Below, in pieces: positions 34,089-46,089 of a stretch of DNA of 64,000 nucleotides. The first letter of the stretch is position 1, and each line of letters begins with the position of its first letter. This stretch comes from Selaginella moellendorffii (taxonomy: Eukaryota > Streptophyta > Lycopodiopsida > Selaginellales > Selaginellaceae). The notes under the pieces are model-generated. The model worked only from the letters and a program-made list of their open reading frames with translations. It was not told the origin of the DNA and did not search any database. The stretch is taken from NCBI RefSeq assembly GCF_000143415.4, contig NW_003314375.1:125369-189368 (forward strand), in the 5' to 3' direction. Made by a program: the position numbers and the translations under genes.

Positions 34089-34374
34089 ATGCTAAGGAGT
34101 GGATCTGGGAGGATCACTTATGGACAAATGGCCTAGTCTTTGAGAGACAGAACTGCGAGGCAAGTGGTGTTGGACCACCAGTGTGACAAGGTGAATGGGC
34201 ATAGCCTTAGTGTAATAGGTTGATATGTCGATGGTACCTTGGGGTGTCGGTCATGGGATTGGACACATGGAGCACTTAGACCAAGTGCAAAGGTTGAGTG
34301 GCATGAATGCCATTCTCAGGGCTAGCAAGCCCCAAGTCTTGAATTGGACTTATGGAGGTTGTGAATGAAACTCC

Positions 34375-34880
34375 TCCAAATGGTCGGAGGTGTGGTTAAG
34401 TGACTAAAGTAAAATGGAAAAATTAGTCACCTATTTGGGGCTAAACGTCCTTGGGTTTGAATAATACTAGGTTGAGTAACCTCCCAAAAAATCCAAATTC
34501 AAAAACTTACATTTGGTATTAAAGCAGATTTTAGGTTTGACTCTGCTGATTGGCTAGGGGAATTACACTATATGTTGATTAACACCTAACAAGTCCAATT
34601 TTCTCTAGTTGGGCTTGACCCGAGGGGTAAGGTGTCAAAAGAGCAGGGCTCTCAAGAGAGTTTTTGGCTCTTAGCTTTCATTCACGAGAGTGTGAACTTG
34701 CAAAGAAATGTAATGATAAATAACCGAAGAGAACAACTTGATAGATAATTTATAAAGTTTAAATATGAAGGAAAAAGACGCATGAACAAGAGTGCACTCC
34801 TTTTTCCAATCAGTTAAATATATTTGGATATTTAGGGTTAAATGTCCTTAAGTTTGAATAGTGAAGTCCAACTTCTCATT
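34375..34880 (-). repeat. Inverted copy of the dispersed element near 4,130-4,760
   Basis: The reverse complement shares attcaaac..aagga, ttggaaaaaggagtgcactc, tttgcaagttcac and, further in, aataccaaatgtaa followed by aatttggattttt with 4,660-4,740 and 4,130-4,320. The tggtattaaagc stretch near 34,513 resembles a retrotransposon primer-binding site for initiator tRNA-Met, though diverged. Confidence 0.5.
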
Positions 34881-34884
34881 TGCT

Positions 34885-35937
34885 ATTGAAGAAAAAACCA
34901 CTTTATTCCAAATTGCTACATCATTTGAACTTATTACAAACTCCTCTTGCTTCTATAATCAAATTTGGTACAAAATACACCTAAAAAACCTCTATCACTA
35001 TAACCCAAAGTGATTTTATACTTTGAGCCCTTTATAACATTATAACCTGATCAAATTGAAGCCCAAAGAAAGCATATAAAGATCTTTTCTCTATTAGTGA
35101 CTCCATTTCTAATAACAACTCTCTCTTAGTGAATTCTTATAGTTGTAACTTTTTTTTTTTTTCCAAAGCTTTAAAGGTTTTTAGGGCTGATATCAACATT
35201 AAAATTGGGTTGGGTTATTAGCAACTAAGGTTTCTAAACGAGAGATGGGTTGAGGATGGCAAAAAGTAGCAAACACAAAAGTAAAAAACACTCACTTCTC
35301 ACTATTGCAAGAATTGCCATAACACCACCCGAGCTCATCAAGCTTGCCCAGCTCGGGCCACCATGGCCACTGCACAATGGGGAGTGTGGCATCGTAGCTC
35401 CAAAAACTCTTCCCCAAGGCTTCTACATATCATGCTTGTACCTTTGGCAGCTCCTTTGGGACTGCCTATGGGCAGGATCAATGCTAGAGTTTGACAAAGC
35501 CCTAGCCAATGCTTCCACATTTCCACATTTTTTTGGTTGAGCTATCAGGCTGGTGATACGTGGGCCAGTCACAACAAGTTTGATCATACACCCTCCCTGG
35601 GTGGTATAAGCCTTAATACATATCAGGACTTACGGTGACATCACTGGGTAGTTCCTCTTTGAGCTTTTGACTTGCTCTTGAGCATTTCAGTTTGCTCACA
35701 ACCTAGTGAAGAAAGGCCAGAATTAAAGGCTTTTTTGTTAGTGGGTCACTAGTTTTTTTGCCAAGATCATTTTCCAATCTACACATTGATTAATATAACA
35801 CAGATCTATTGACATGTCTGGTTGACGTGCACAGTAAGTTAATATGGCTTGCTTGCTGAGACCTCAGTGTAGTAAGACACTTGGTGGCTGTTTCCATGTT
35901 CCAAGTCTTGCACAAATCTTAAGAACTGGAATGTAGC
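34885..35937. other. No gene recognised
   Basis: AT-rich with a poly-T run near 35,150. A 96-codon frame at 35250-35540 has no domain I recognise and is probably chance. Confidence 0.4.
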
Positions 35938-36058
35938 NNNNNNNNNNNNNNNNNNNNNNNNNNNNNNNNNNNNNNNNNNNNNNNNNNNNNNNNNNNNNNN
36001 NNNNNNNNNNNNNNNNNNNNNNNNNNNNNNNNNNNNNNNNNNNNNNNNNNNNNNNNNN
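35938..36058. other. Assembly gap (121 N)
   Basis: Undetermined bases. Frames reported across it are meaningless. Confidence 1.
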
Positions 36059-36674
36059 ATCCACTCTGTAAGTACATTTGCATCTGCATGTCAACACTGC
36101 TAAGATCCATCAGTTGTGAGGTGCGGTTGCAAGTGGACTCACTGGCGACAGTTGATCTCATCTACTTGCAATATGAAAATGCAAATGCCATGGTGCTCCA
36201 ACACGCAAATTCAACTTAAGTTTCTGAATCACCTTAAGTCTCTAATGAAGGTGCTTAACTTTCTTTTGGCAGAAAATGCAACCGCTACAAGCCATCCTTG
36301 ACACAGGAAGTTCAAGCAGCCACACCTTTAATCCCATCGTGGAAGCTCAAGAAAAAACTCCAGCACTGAGTTTGAGATCCTTTGGTCCTGAGGGCCTGGA
36401 AGAACAACGATCTGAGGTTAGCAAGACAAATCCATAGAAGTTCCAGATTAACATTCGATTTCTGATGGACAGAGTTTTATATCTTGAGAAAAAAGGTGGC
36501 AAAAGTAGCTCTAAGTCTAACAAGAAGAATCAGATGATGAAATGTTAGTTTCAGCTTCTAAGGACTAAAAGATTCTCTTAAATGTAGCCAGCCAACTCGT
36601 TTGGACAACCAACATATTATTCTGTCATTGTAGAAATTTTAGCCAGTATTACTACTAATTCCTGAAGAATACTA

Positions 36675-37313
36675 ATGGTTCAGGCCAAACCTCTTCTCCT
36701 CTTTTTCTCCGTTGCTGCAAGTATTGCAGTAGCATGCTTCCCAGGTAATTAATTCATGTTGTCATTCACATGGCTAAACACATTTCAAACTGTTAGGAGA
36801 TGCAACCGTTCAGATGTATAATAGGGATATCAAGCTCATGAGAGATCTCAATGTCGGAGATAGGGTAGAATATGTTCTGCACTTTCGAAACAACATCGCT
36901 ATTGTGTGCAGGTTGCAGTGGGCAAGAATGTTTACTCTGTTGTCTATGCATTCGGCCATAAGGATGCTCATACAACTTTTGAGTTCGTGCAAGTCCACAG
37001 AGCTTTACAAAATATGTTAGAGCTTACTGCAGGGCACTTTGTTCCTATTGAAATCAGTGGAAAACTTGTGTACAAGAGAGCTGAGAATCTCAAGGTTGGA
37101 GATATTCTTTGGAAATCATCTCAAATCACTGGTAAGAAAGGCTACATAGAATGTTTCTAACAATCTCTTGATTCAGGAACCTCAAAGGTTGAGAAGCTGG
37201 GTCTCTACAATCCACTCACTCTCTCCGGCAACATCATGGTGAACAATGTTCTCGCATCCAGTTCGTGCCATGTGCAGCATTCTCCACAAAGAGATATAAT
37301 GTGCTGCGATTGA
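36675..37313 (+). pseudogene. Hint-domain paralogue truncated after the Hint core
   Basis: Exons 36675-36744, 36797-36864, 36912-37131 and 37177-37313 join in phase to 164 residues. A short signal peptide runs directly into Cys21 of ACFPGDATVQMYNRD. The later motifs are VVYAFGHKDA, LELTAGHFVPI, VYKRAENLKVGDILW and YNPLTLSGNIMVNNVLAS. After NNVLAS the gene jumps to sequence homologous to a point about 80 bp downstream in the other copies (CCAGTTCGTGCCAT), changes frame and stops at 37313. The nucleophile, the TxxH motif and the whole Hog core are therefore intact, and only the C-terminal region is lost. It is annotated as a truncated paralogue but may still make a minimal Hint protein. Protein identity to the 20,264 gene is visibly lower than that of the 25,663 copy. 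Confidence 0.7.
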
Positions 37314-37839
37314 TTCCTACGTCAACGTTGCTGTGAGCCTTAGTGCCGTATCTACAATATAAAATGCCGCTCCCAGAAACTTTCAAGTTCTCACTGGATG
37401 AGGCATCTAGTCATCCTTTGGAAAAGCGTCTTGCTTAGAACTAAAATCTCGCATCCATCGATGAGGAGCTCTTGGATGATAACAAGAAGCGGAGTGCTCT
37501 ATAGCTCCAGGCAGTGCTCCATGATCGGCACGGCCTGGCGCAAGCTTGACTCTGGAAGAATAATTTCACGTTAATTTGGTTTTGCTTCCAGGGAGAAGAA
37601 CACACCTCTTTTTCTTCCTTTGCCCTCTTTTCCGAATCATTTCTCTACAGAAGCTTGAGCTTCAAGGAAAATACACCTCTTCTTTCTCACTCTCACCCCG
37701 GCCATGATCTCTTCTATGCAGTGGTGCTTGAGACGTCTCAAAGATCTTCAGAGCTTTGAACGGTCAAATCGCGATCAGGATCGCGAAGACAAAAGTATAT
37801 ACCGTCAATAGATAGAAGCTCGATTAGACTGGAAAACTC

Positions 37840-38070
37840 TAGATCCTCTTCTGAAGTCTACAAGGAGCTGTGCGCTTGTGGGATCCAGCTGGGCATTCTC
37901 ATCTTGGCCGCATTGAAGTCGTGTAGTGACTCCAATCTGGTAAGCAAATTCATATGAGCAATGGTGACGTTGTGGCCAACAGTCTGGTGGCAATGTATGC
38001 GATCATGGTGGAGGCTGGATGCATGTTTGAGATGATCCAGGAGCACGATCTATTATCCAGGCCATGCGAC
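37840..38070 (+). pseudogene. PPR protein fragment
   Basis: LGILILAALKSCSDSNLVSK and, after a frame change, QIHMSNGDVVANSLVAMYAI are typical of PLS-type pentatricopeptide repeat proteins, which bind organellar RNA. A stop and a frame change separate them, and no flanking repeats were found. Confidence 0.65.
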
Positions 38071-38099
38071 TTTGGAGAACTTTCAAACTTCCTATAGAG

Positions 38100-41000
38100 A
38101 ATGTAGGCCTTTGAACTTTTCTCTCACATGGAGGATGTCGAGGGCCTTCTAGAGAAAAATTGGGAGGAAATCTTTTCAAGCTTGACTAGACGAGAGATTC
38201 ATGTTGGAGCTGTGAGGAGCAGATTAAACTCAGACATATTCATGGCAAAGTGTTAAAGCATAGTGGGTGCTTGGATTGTGTTTGTGTTAAGATTCCATCC
38301 CTTACCAACTGGCTAAAGGGTGATCACTTGATTGTAAAGCCCTTTTCTATTCTATTATCATGACCTAGTGCCTAACCATGATCATAGTTAACACCCTTTG
38401 ATCAAGAACTTCTCACCTTCATCTCCTTAAGAAATGATGTAATATGTAGCACCACAAATTATGACATGGATATAAAATCCATATGATACTAATTTACAAT
38501 ACCTTGTGAGAGTAAAGCATAAGATGGTAAACACAAAAAAGTTTAAAAACTAAATCAAGTACTTGCAATCCATATATCTATCTCTAAATCCTAAACAAGT
38601 GCTTTTGTGCAAGCCTTCCAACGTCATGTGTAGCTAAAGCTTCATGAATTTGACATTAGCTAAAATGGTATTCTATTATTCGACAGCTTGAGCGGATATT
38701 CACAATCCCCTATGTAATACCTTTGTGATTCATGGTGGTGTTAGTGAGGACATGATGAAATACCTTTGATGGTGGCATTTTATTGTATACACCTCTCTAG
38801 TTTACATGAATAGACCTCATATGTTTATACAATGTTGGTTTTGAAATTTTAGATAAAATGCCAGGTAATCCATTATCTTGGTCTCATAAATCTTCAAGTG
38901 CATCCACAAATAAAAAGTAGTTAGATTGCTAAAATCTCTAGAATCCAAGAAATGTTGGAATTAAATGCTTAAGAATTTACTCTGAATATGAAATTATATA
39001 CTTTTATGTATTGCTCCTTGTTATCACTCTCAAATGTTGAAAAAGAGTCTGAATCATATAGGATAAGCTATCCAATTATACCATCTTTCTCTTCCTTGAA
39101 ACCTAACAAAAATCTCAAGCAAAAAGATGTCATTATCTTTAGTAAAGAAGTTTGAAATTGATAATAGAAACTTACTATATGTCAAAACCTCTTTACAAAT
39201 CCTGTTATCAAAAGAAAATAAGATCATTTAATATTTCAATTGTGAATCACCTTGTTATTGCTTTAGATTTTTCAATACCAATACACTTTACTTTAGACTC
39301 CACCATAGTGCCCTGCCCAATGACAAGCAGTCCTTGCCTAAAAAATGACCCTAATCAAAGGATGAGTAAACATCTAAAAATTTAGTTTTTCTTGAGTATT
39401 TAATTTTAACCATGGTAAAGTTATTGCATATTTTTTGGTTTTTGTGAAATCAGATTTGTCAGCAGTCAAATTTTAGACTCTAAAATTTTTTAAAATTTGA
39501 TTTGATAGATTTTAAATGTTTTTTAAATTTGGAAGAAAAAATTTTTGAGTATATAAATGAATGAAGTTTTTTGTCTTTCATTCAAGGTTAAGTTTATCAA
39601 TCAATTCACTAAAGTTTTCCTATCCACATTTTCCAGAAGGTCCTTCATAGTTTTAATCACTACTGAAAGATTGCCTTGTCTTTCATCCAGATTCTTTATC
39701 AACATTGTTAAACCTTTCTACTCTACCTTTGTCCCCAAAGTCCATTCCTCTTCTATTAGAAGTCTTTACAGCAATAGATTTAAGGTCTGGGGATGGGTAT
39801 ACACTAAACTCTGAGGATGAAGATAGGCTTATATGGTTTATATTACACTTTGAATATTATGATAGGCTATATAGCCTATATTTTGTCCCTCTCCAGTTTT
39901 TTTACTGAAATCCACTATAAATCTAGCAATTAAAGTCTAAAATACCTCCATGCCCAAAGAAAACTTGTCCAGTTGAAGGTGGGGTAAAGTATTTTTTGTA
40001 AATAGCAATAATGATGTATCTCATAACTTGGATGATGAAGATGATAGTGGTTTTAAAGAAGAAATCAATGATTATGATATGAGCTAAGTGTTTTAATTTT
40101 ATAGTGTTATGTGTTTTCTTTTTTATCAAGTTATTTTCTTTCTTTTTTATGATTCCATTTCAGAAGCTTACACAATTACTTGGATGAGAAATGCACTTCT
40201 TCCATCAGCATCCACGCATTACCATAACCTAGCCTAGACCGTGAGCCATAAAATTTAAATAAGTGATAATTATATTAAACTTGCTCAATTAAAAGTTACT
40301 AATCATTGTCAGAATTCCAAAGTAATTCCTTTTAAACTTCTTCATTAGAATCATTTATAATTTAAAAAATTAATTCTTTAACCTTTTTCACTTTGGTTGC
40401 TAAATACTCCTTTTTTTGTTAGAGTTTTGCTATTTTTAATAAGTAGGAATACTTCAACGTCTTCTTCTAAAGACAAAAGATGGCACCTATTCATCTTTAC
40501 TATCATAAGTAAGTTTTATATTCTTGTAAATAGATCCAAAACAATGCCTTTCTCCTATGTGGTATAGCATATCAAAAAGTCAAGAAAATTGGCATTAATT
40601 TTTGACCTCTTGATCAAGTTGGTGTCATCATCATATAGTGGCAAAATATCTTCATCTAAGGACTTGAAGAAATTATCATAGAAGTCCCATTTTCTAAATG
40701 TAATAGTAGTGAACTGTGTTTTAGCTTTTTTTGGTTTTACCATCTCTATTTTTAAAGTTGATTTTTACAAAAATAAAATAGTAGTTTCACCAAATTGATT
40801 AATATTACACAAAACTTTATCTTTCCCAAGTTTTTCATATATCCAAATAGGTAGTTGCTAAAAATTGTGTATGAGCGGTAGATTTTAAGTGCACGCCTCT
40901 AAAATTCTTTATAGACCAATATTGACTTCTCATTTGCATAGAATAGTGCAATTTATCCTTGGTCATAAACCATTTTTTGAGCAATTCCCATGGAATAGTT

Positions 41001-44000
41001 ATTAGTATAACTATAAGGAAGTTATAGTATAACTATAAGTTATTAGTATAACTATAAGGAAACACACATAGAATAAAATGAGCTCTATAGCTTTTCACCA
41101 TTTGGTTCTTGTGAAATTATGTTTACATTTGCTTCAAAAATTTATTAATTGTGTCTCATTTCCTTTTTGACCCCCTTGTTTATTAAAAAATTTATAGATT
41201 TCACTCATACCAACATTCAGAAGCTCATATTTTTCTATGGAGATGGCAATAACAAGCACAAATCCAAGTCTATCCCTATTTTTATTAACTTTTTTCCTTG
41301 GAGATCATATTAAAATCTCCAATAGTTCAACTCCTCTTGTCTTGTAGCCCTTTTTTCATTGTTTCTTTGGAAGCCCCCTTGCCTTCTTAGAAGCAGTCTA
41401 TTATATCCTACTAAAGAATGAAATATCATACTTGCCTTTGCTTTTTGAAATTCTCTTGCTCAAATTCTAAATATTTGTTGTCTAACCAATTTAGCCATCA
41501 AGAACAGTGTTGAAACTTATATGTTGTTATTGTTGGGATAAATTGTTATTGTTGTTCTTCATACATGGATCAGTTGACATTTTTATTATTTCAAAATTTT
41601 AGCTTTTCTAAAATAGTTTTTGTCATCCATCCACTATAAGCTTCTTGAAATACCTAGAGTCAAATCATAAAGATTAGTTAGAATAAAAAAAAACAAACAA
41701 CAACAAAACAAATCACAAGCTTATTTAGTACTAAAAGAGATAGAGAAACCATTTGGTGGCTAAATAATTCCTTGTTCTTCTCCTAATGTTACTTGGAAAA
41801 AATTTGTTTAGTCGAAAAGAGTTTTTTACAACACGTGAGAGAGGATAAAGAAACTATTTAGCCACTAAATGGTTTCTCTCTTACAAAACTATTATATAAA
41901 AATAAAAATTAGATGATATAAAATCAAGAATTAGGACTAAATGGTGATTCTATCTGGAAAAAAAGGAGCCAAAGCAAGTTGGGACCAAATAATATTTTCT
42001 AAAGTAAAAGGAAAAAAAAGTGGAAAAATAAATAAAAAGGTCTATCAAGTAGCAATTCAAGGTCGAATTGAGAATTGATGTAACAAAGATTGAAAAAAGG
42101 TTGGATAAAAACCAAATAAAATGGCTTTTAACACCAAAAAAGTGAAAAAAAATATTAAATAATTATAAGCTAATTGTTTTCTTGTTTTGTTCATAAAGTT
42201 GAGGTTTCATTATCCCTTGCTATTTGTGTCCACCATACTATAAATATTATTTGTGTATTAATCTTCAATATCTTTGAAATATTCATGGAAACTTGATGAA
42301 GTGCAATCTTAGTTAACAATTAGAATTGGTATTACTTGGCTTATATTTAATGATTTTTACTAACAAGCTTATATATTACACCATAGTCAAAAATTATTAT
42401 CATCCCTTGGCACACCCCAAGATTTCTATTGAGATGGTTGCTCCAAAAGATTCATCAACCACTTCACCTAAACCTTTGGTGGGAATTTTATTTTTGCCAA
42501 GTGATGGAGTTTTTTTATATAAAATCCCTGGTCATTCAAGGTAATAATCTTCATCTAGTAATTCCCCAAATGAAATTCATTTAGGCAAAAAAAGTACTTC
42601 CAAAACAACATTTCATACTTCTTACAAACCTTTTATGTTATTTACATTTTGGTCTCATTTTTGGAAATGCCAGTGATTTTGTCTATAAGTTTGATAATCT
42701 TATATTAGACTTTATTCTAAAAAAGAAATGAAGTTAAAATTATACTCCTAAAATAAAAAAGAATAATAATATTTTCACAAGAACTCATCATGTGAATAGA
42801 TATCATAATTTCCTCTTATTGTTAAGTTCATCAACTCATTCCTGTTAAATTGAAATGATCATCCAGTCCTTGTAACTTTCCCTTAATAGTATCTTGCTTA
42901 ACATAACAAAATTGATAGATGCCAAAGAGTATGTCTTGCAACCCACTGAACCATATGCCTTGTTCATTAATATTGCAAAAGAAACACGGTTAAATTTCAA
43001 TTTGGTACCGGATGCAAAAAGACTCACTTATTAATACAATTCATCTTTTGATAAAGTTGGAGAGCATTTTTGTCCTTTGTGTTGATGAAAGACACCTCCA
43101 TGTAAACATGCTTCTTCTTGATAAAAGGAAAATACCATTTGATAGCTATCATCTATACCATCAACTAATTATTCCCATTCCATGCAGGAAACATAATGTT
43201 CTTTAGCCACAACTAATTAAGATTCTCCTCAAGCTCTTGCTTAAAGTCTTTATTTTGTCGATCCAATATTAATCCCACTATAATTTGATCTCATCAGTGA
43301 TATAGGTTATTCGTTGAAGCTTATTGAGTGTAGAAATGATGAATCTCCCTTTTTCTAAGATGTTGAATCAAAGTATATGGATGGTCAGAGTACTTGACAA
43401 GAAGATGGTAGATGTATTTTGGTTTAAAGGTTAATTTAATTGAGAGAATAAAGAGTGGAAGAGTATTTCAATAGATTTGAATGGAATCTATGACATTGGA
43501 TAACATTTCAGCATGGATCTCAGTAGCTGGAAAGGAATCCTCAAAAAGTGGTGCTTTATTAGCTTGATCCCTCTTCACATTTGTTGTTGTCACCTCCTAC
43601 ACTACCATCAAAAAGGAAAGTGCTGCTACTGAAGAGGAAGGTGCTGCCACTGAAAAAGAAGGCACTATCACCATTGAAGAGGAAGGCACTATTGCCATCA
43701 AAAAGGAAGACATTCTTGCTAGTTGAAGAGGAAGGCACTTCTATTGAAGGAGCACTCTTAGTCATGACACCCTCAACAGATGTGCTTTCCATCATGTTGT
43801 TTTTAGGATCAACTAGTGTATCTGCTATGCTAGTGCCAAATGCGAGAATTAACACCAAGAGTAAGAGGAGTTATATCACATGCCATGAATGCCCCTATCA
43901 ATTGAGTTTGGTTGTTCAATTGCAATTGCATAACATTAAGTAATTGTATCAACTATTACTCTAGAGTCAAAGGAGGAGAAGACTATTATTCTACCATGAA

Positions 44001-44500
44001 GATGAATAAAAAGAAAAGAGCAAAAGAAGATAAATGAAAAAAGTTAGAACAAGATCTAAACAATGCAAAAACTAGATTTAAACCAAAATCTTGAAAATAA
44101 AAAACAAAAAAAAGGAAATGAAAAAAACTAAACTTAGACAATGCAAAAACTAGATCTAAACCAAAATCCCAAATCCAACCACTTCTCAGGGATAATCAAA
44201 AGTGCCTTTCATCCCCATTAATGTGAATGCATGGAATATGGAAAGGGAATATAAAAAATATGCATATCAATTAACCCAAAAACCTTAATTTATATACAGT
44301 AGCGAATGGTTTGGATTGAAATCAATTTAATGGCTACCAAAATCCCATTATGCTAATATTAATATATAGAATCATATCCATACACTTGGACCTCGTATTT
44401 TTGTATTTATATTTATTGCAAGGCATATAAAAAGAATATTCATTTTTAAAAATATATAAGGAATTTATAAAACCCTTAAAAAGGAAATCCTCTTCCGAAA
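38100..44500. other. AT-rich gene desert
   Basis: About 6.4 kb with no recognisable gene on either strand. It contains a short tandem duplication at 40998-41062 (attagtataactataagg units) and an imperfect 24-bp-like repeat at 43600-43760 (gaagaggaaggcact with variants). A telltale retroelement protein domain was not found. Confidence 0.5.
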
Positions 44501-44639
44501 AGATAGATGGACAGCTGGTTAGAAGGTTTTAGCAGTACACTCTTTTGGCTGCTTGAGCTGGGTGTGTATTTGGTTCTTCAGTTGCCAACACGCTGATTAC
44601 TACGTACGGTGGTTGTGGAAGCTTGTCTTTGATGGTCCA

Positions 44640-45490
44640 GCCTAATTCTGGAATGTGTGAATGGTGAAGGTGGGATGGGTTTCGGGATGCAAAGCGAAGG
44701 CTTCATGCTGAATCGAGCTTCTTTCCTTGGGGCATTGAAAGCTTGCGTGACATCTACAGCAAATACAACAGACGGTGTATAGGAAATCCATGGAAAGATG
44801 TGAAAATTACTTGCTTCGAGCAAGGCATGGCATATCAATCGCAGGCAATGAGGTGCGGTTGTAAGTTGGTGGTAGCTTCCTTGAGTGCACTGATTCAAAG
44901 TTATGCCAGGGTACTGATCTTAAACATAATAATCTTTTTTTAGTTGTTTTGGAGAATGCAAGAAGGCTGGAGTCCAGATCGCATGACTTATCTCGCAGCA
45001 CTAAAAGCCTGTTCGAGCATGGTAGCAAAGGTGGAAGGCAAACAGGTGGAAAGGAAAGCTAACAAGGCTTGTTGTTTCGAGAGAGTGAAATGTATACACT
45101 CTCGAGCTGCAAAAGCTGGACTTGACCAAGACATTTTCGTGGCGAGTAGCCTGGTGGACCCATACGTAAAGTGTGGGAACATCGAGTTTGCTGAGCTTTC
45201 GACAGGATCAAGGTGGAACTTTGCTGTGGAAACTTCGCAACTGGGAGAAGTTCACCAGAGAGTTCCGGAGGATATGGTCCATGTCGAGTCGAGTGCTGCA
45301 AATCTGTGGTACTCTACGGCAGCATGGTGGAGTGTTTGCCACTCCCGTGGGGAGGAGAGTCCCGGTAACTTGGAACGCACTGATTAGGAAACAGCCATCA
45401 AGAAAACACTGCCTGAATCGTTCGAGAGGATGCAAGAACAGCGGTGCAAGCGACTTTCCTCTCGAGATGATGGAGAAAAGAGGTATTTGA
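44640..45490 (+). pseudogene. PPR protein pseudogene
   Basis: Translated blocks read GFMLNRASFLGALKACVTST, LFWRMQEGWSPDRMTYLAAL with KACSSM, and HSRAAKAGLDQDIFVASSLV followed by DPYVKCGNIEFAE. These are the L and S motifs of a plant PLS-class PPR protein. Stops interrupt near 44,755 and 44,940, where a short AT-rich stretch (acataataatcttttttt) breaks a repeat. The frame then drifts after CGNIEFAE. The copy is incomplete on both sides. Confidence 0.7.
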
Positions 45491-45531
45491 GCCTCCATGA
45501 TCCGGTTTGCTAATCCAGGAGATTGGGTGTT

Positions 45532-45916
45532 TTAAGAAGCAGCAAACGTGAGGATTTGGATGGCGGTGTGCACTTTTCCGCTTTTAAGTGTGGCCGATAA
45601 TGCAGTCCCTTGGTAAATTGTGTTCAAGTAATAAACCCCTCGCCCTGACTCCGCAAAGATGACCAAATTGCCCTCTGCATGGATAGAACGACGGGGAAAC
45701 AAGCCGGAGACGATATGATGTGCAGGATCTTGGTAGTGCAATTCTAAGACTGTAACCTTCCACACGCCCCTTCCTCAGGCATAGCCGCTTGCAAAGTAGT
45801 CCTGGCCATTGAAGCTCAAACCAGGGCGCAGCACACACAGTGCAGGATTTCCATCTCCAGCCTTGTGTTTCAGGCCTGTTGTAATCCTCAGGCTGCACAC
45901 TATTAGAATATCCCAT
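45532..45916 (-). pseudogene. F-box/kelch-like C-terminal fragment
   Basis: Minus-strand text reads LELHYQDPAHHIVSGLFPRR, then SIHAEGNLVIFAESGRGVYY and TIYQGTALSATLKSGKVHTA. It resembles the plus-strand fragment at 47,552-47,700 (VHYPDPAQHIVFGLFPQRYI), so the two are inverted copies of one gene family flanking the copia remnant. Assignment to F-box/kelch proteins rests mainly on an F-box remnant adjacent to the second copy. Confidence 0.5.
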
Positions 45917-46089
45917 GTTGTGGATATTCTAGGAAGCTCTCCAGAATGTTTTAGAGTCTTCTAGAGCCCTCTAGAGAGGCAGTTAGCTGGTAAGCAGTTG
46001 GCCAGCAGGTCATATATGTAACTTTGTTACTTTAGTATGTGCAAAGGGAATTATGGGGATATCATGTGTGTGTTCTTTGTCTTCTTTCT

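Larger units (their letters stand above)
32578..34362 (+). repeat. Dispersed repeat, copy B (about 1.8 kb, with a nested insertion)
   Basis: Collinear with 29032-30340. It is longer mainly because the satellite array is expanded (about 430 bp against 155 bp) and because a roughly 195-bp sequence is inserted at 33,890. Both copies are in the same orientation, about 3.5 kb apart. Confidence 0.75.

Noticed and set aside
35864-36161. Frames spanning the N block
   Set aside because: They are kept open only by undetermined bases.
43559-43943. Lys/Leu-rich and Ser/Phe-rich frames on both strands
   Set aside because: Explained by an imperfect tandem repeat; no conserved domain and AT-rich surroundings without splice or promoter support.
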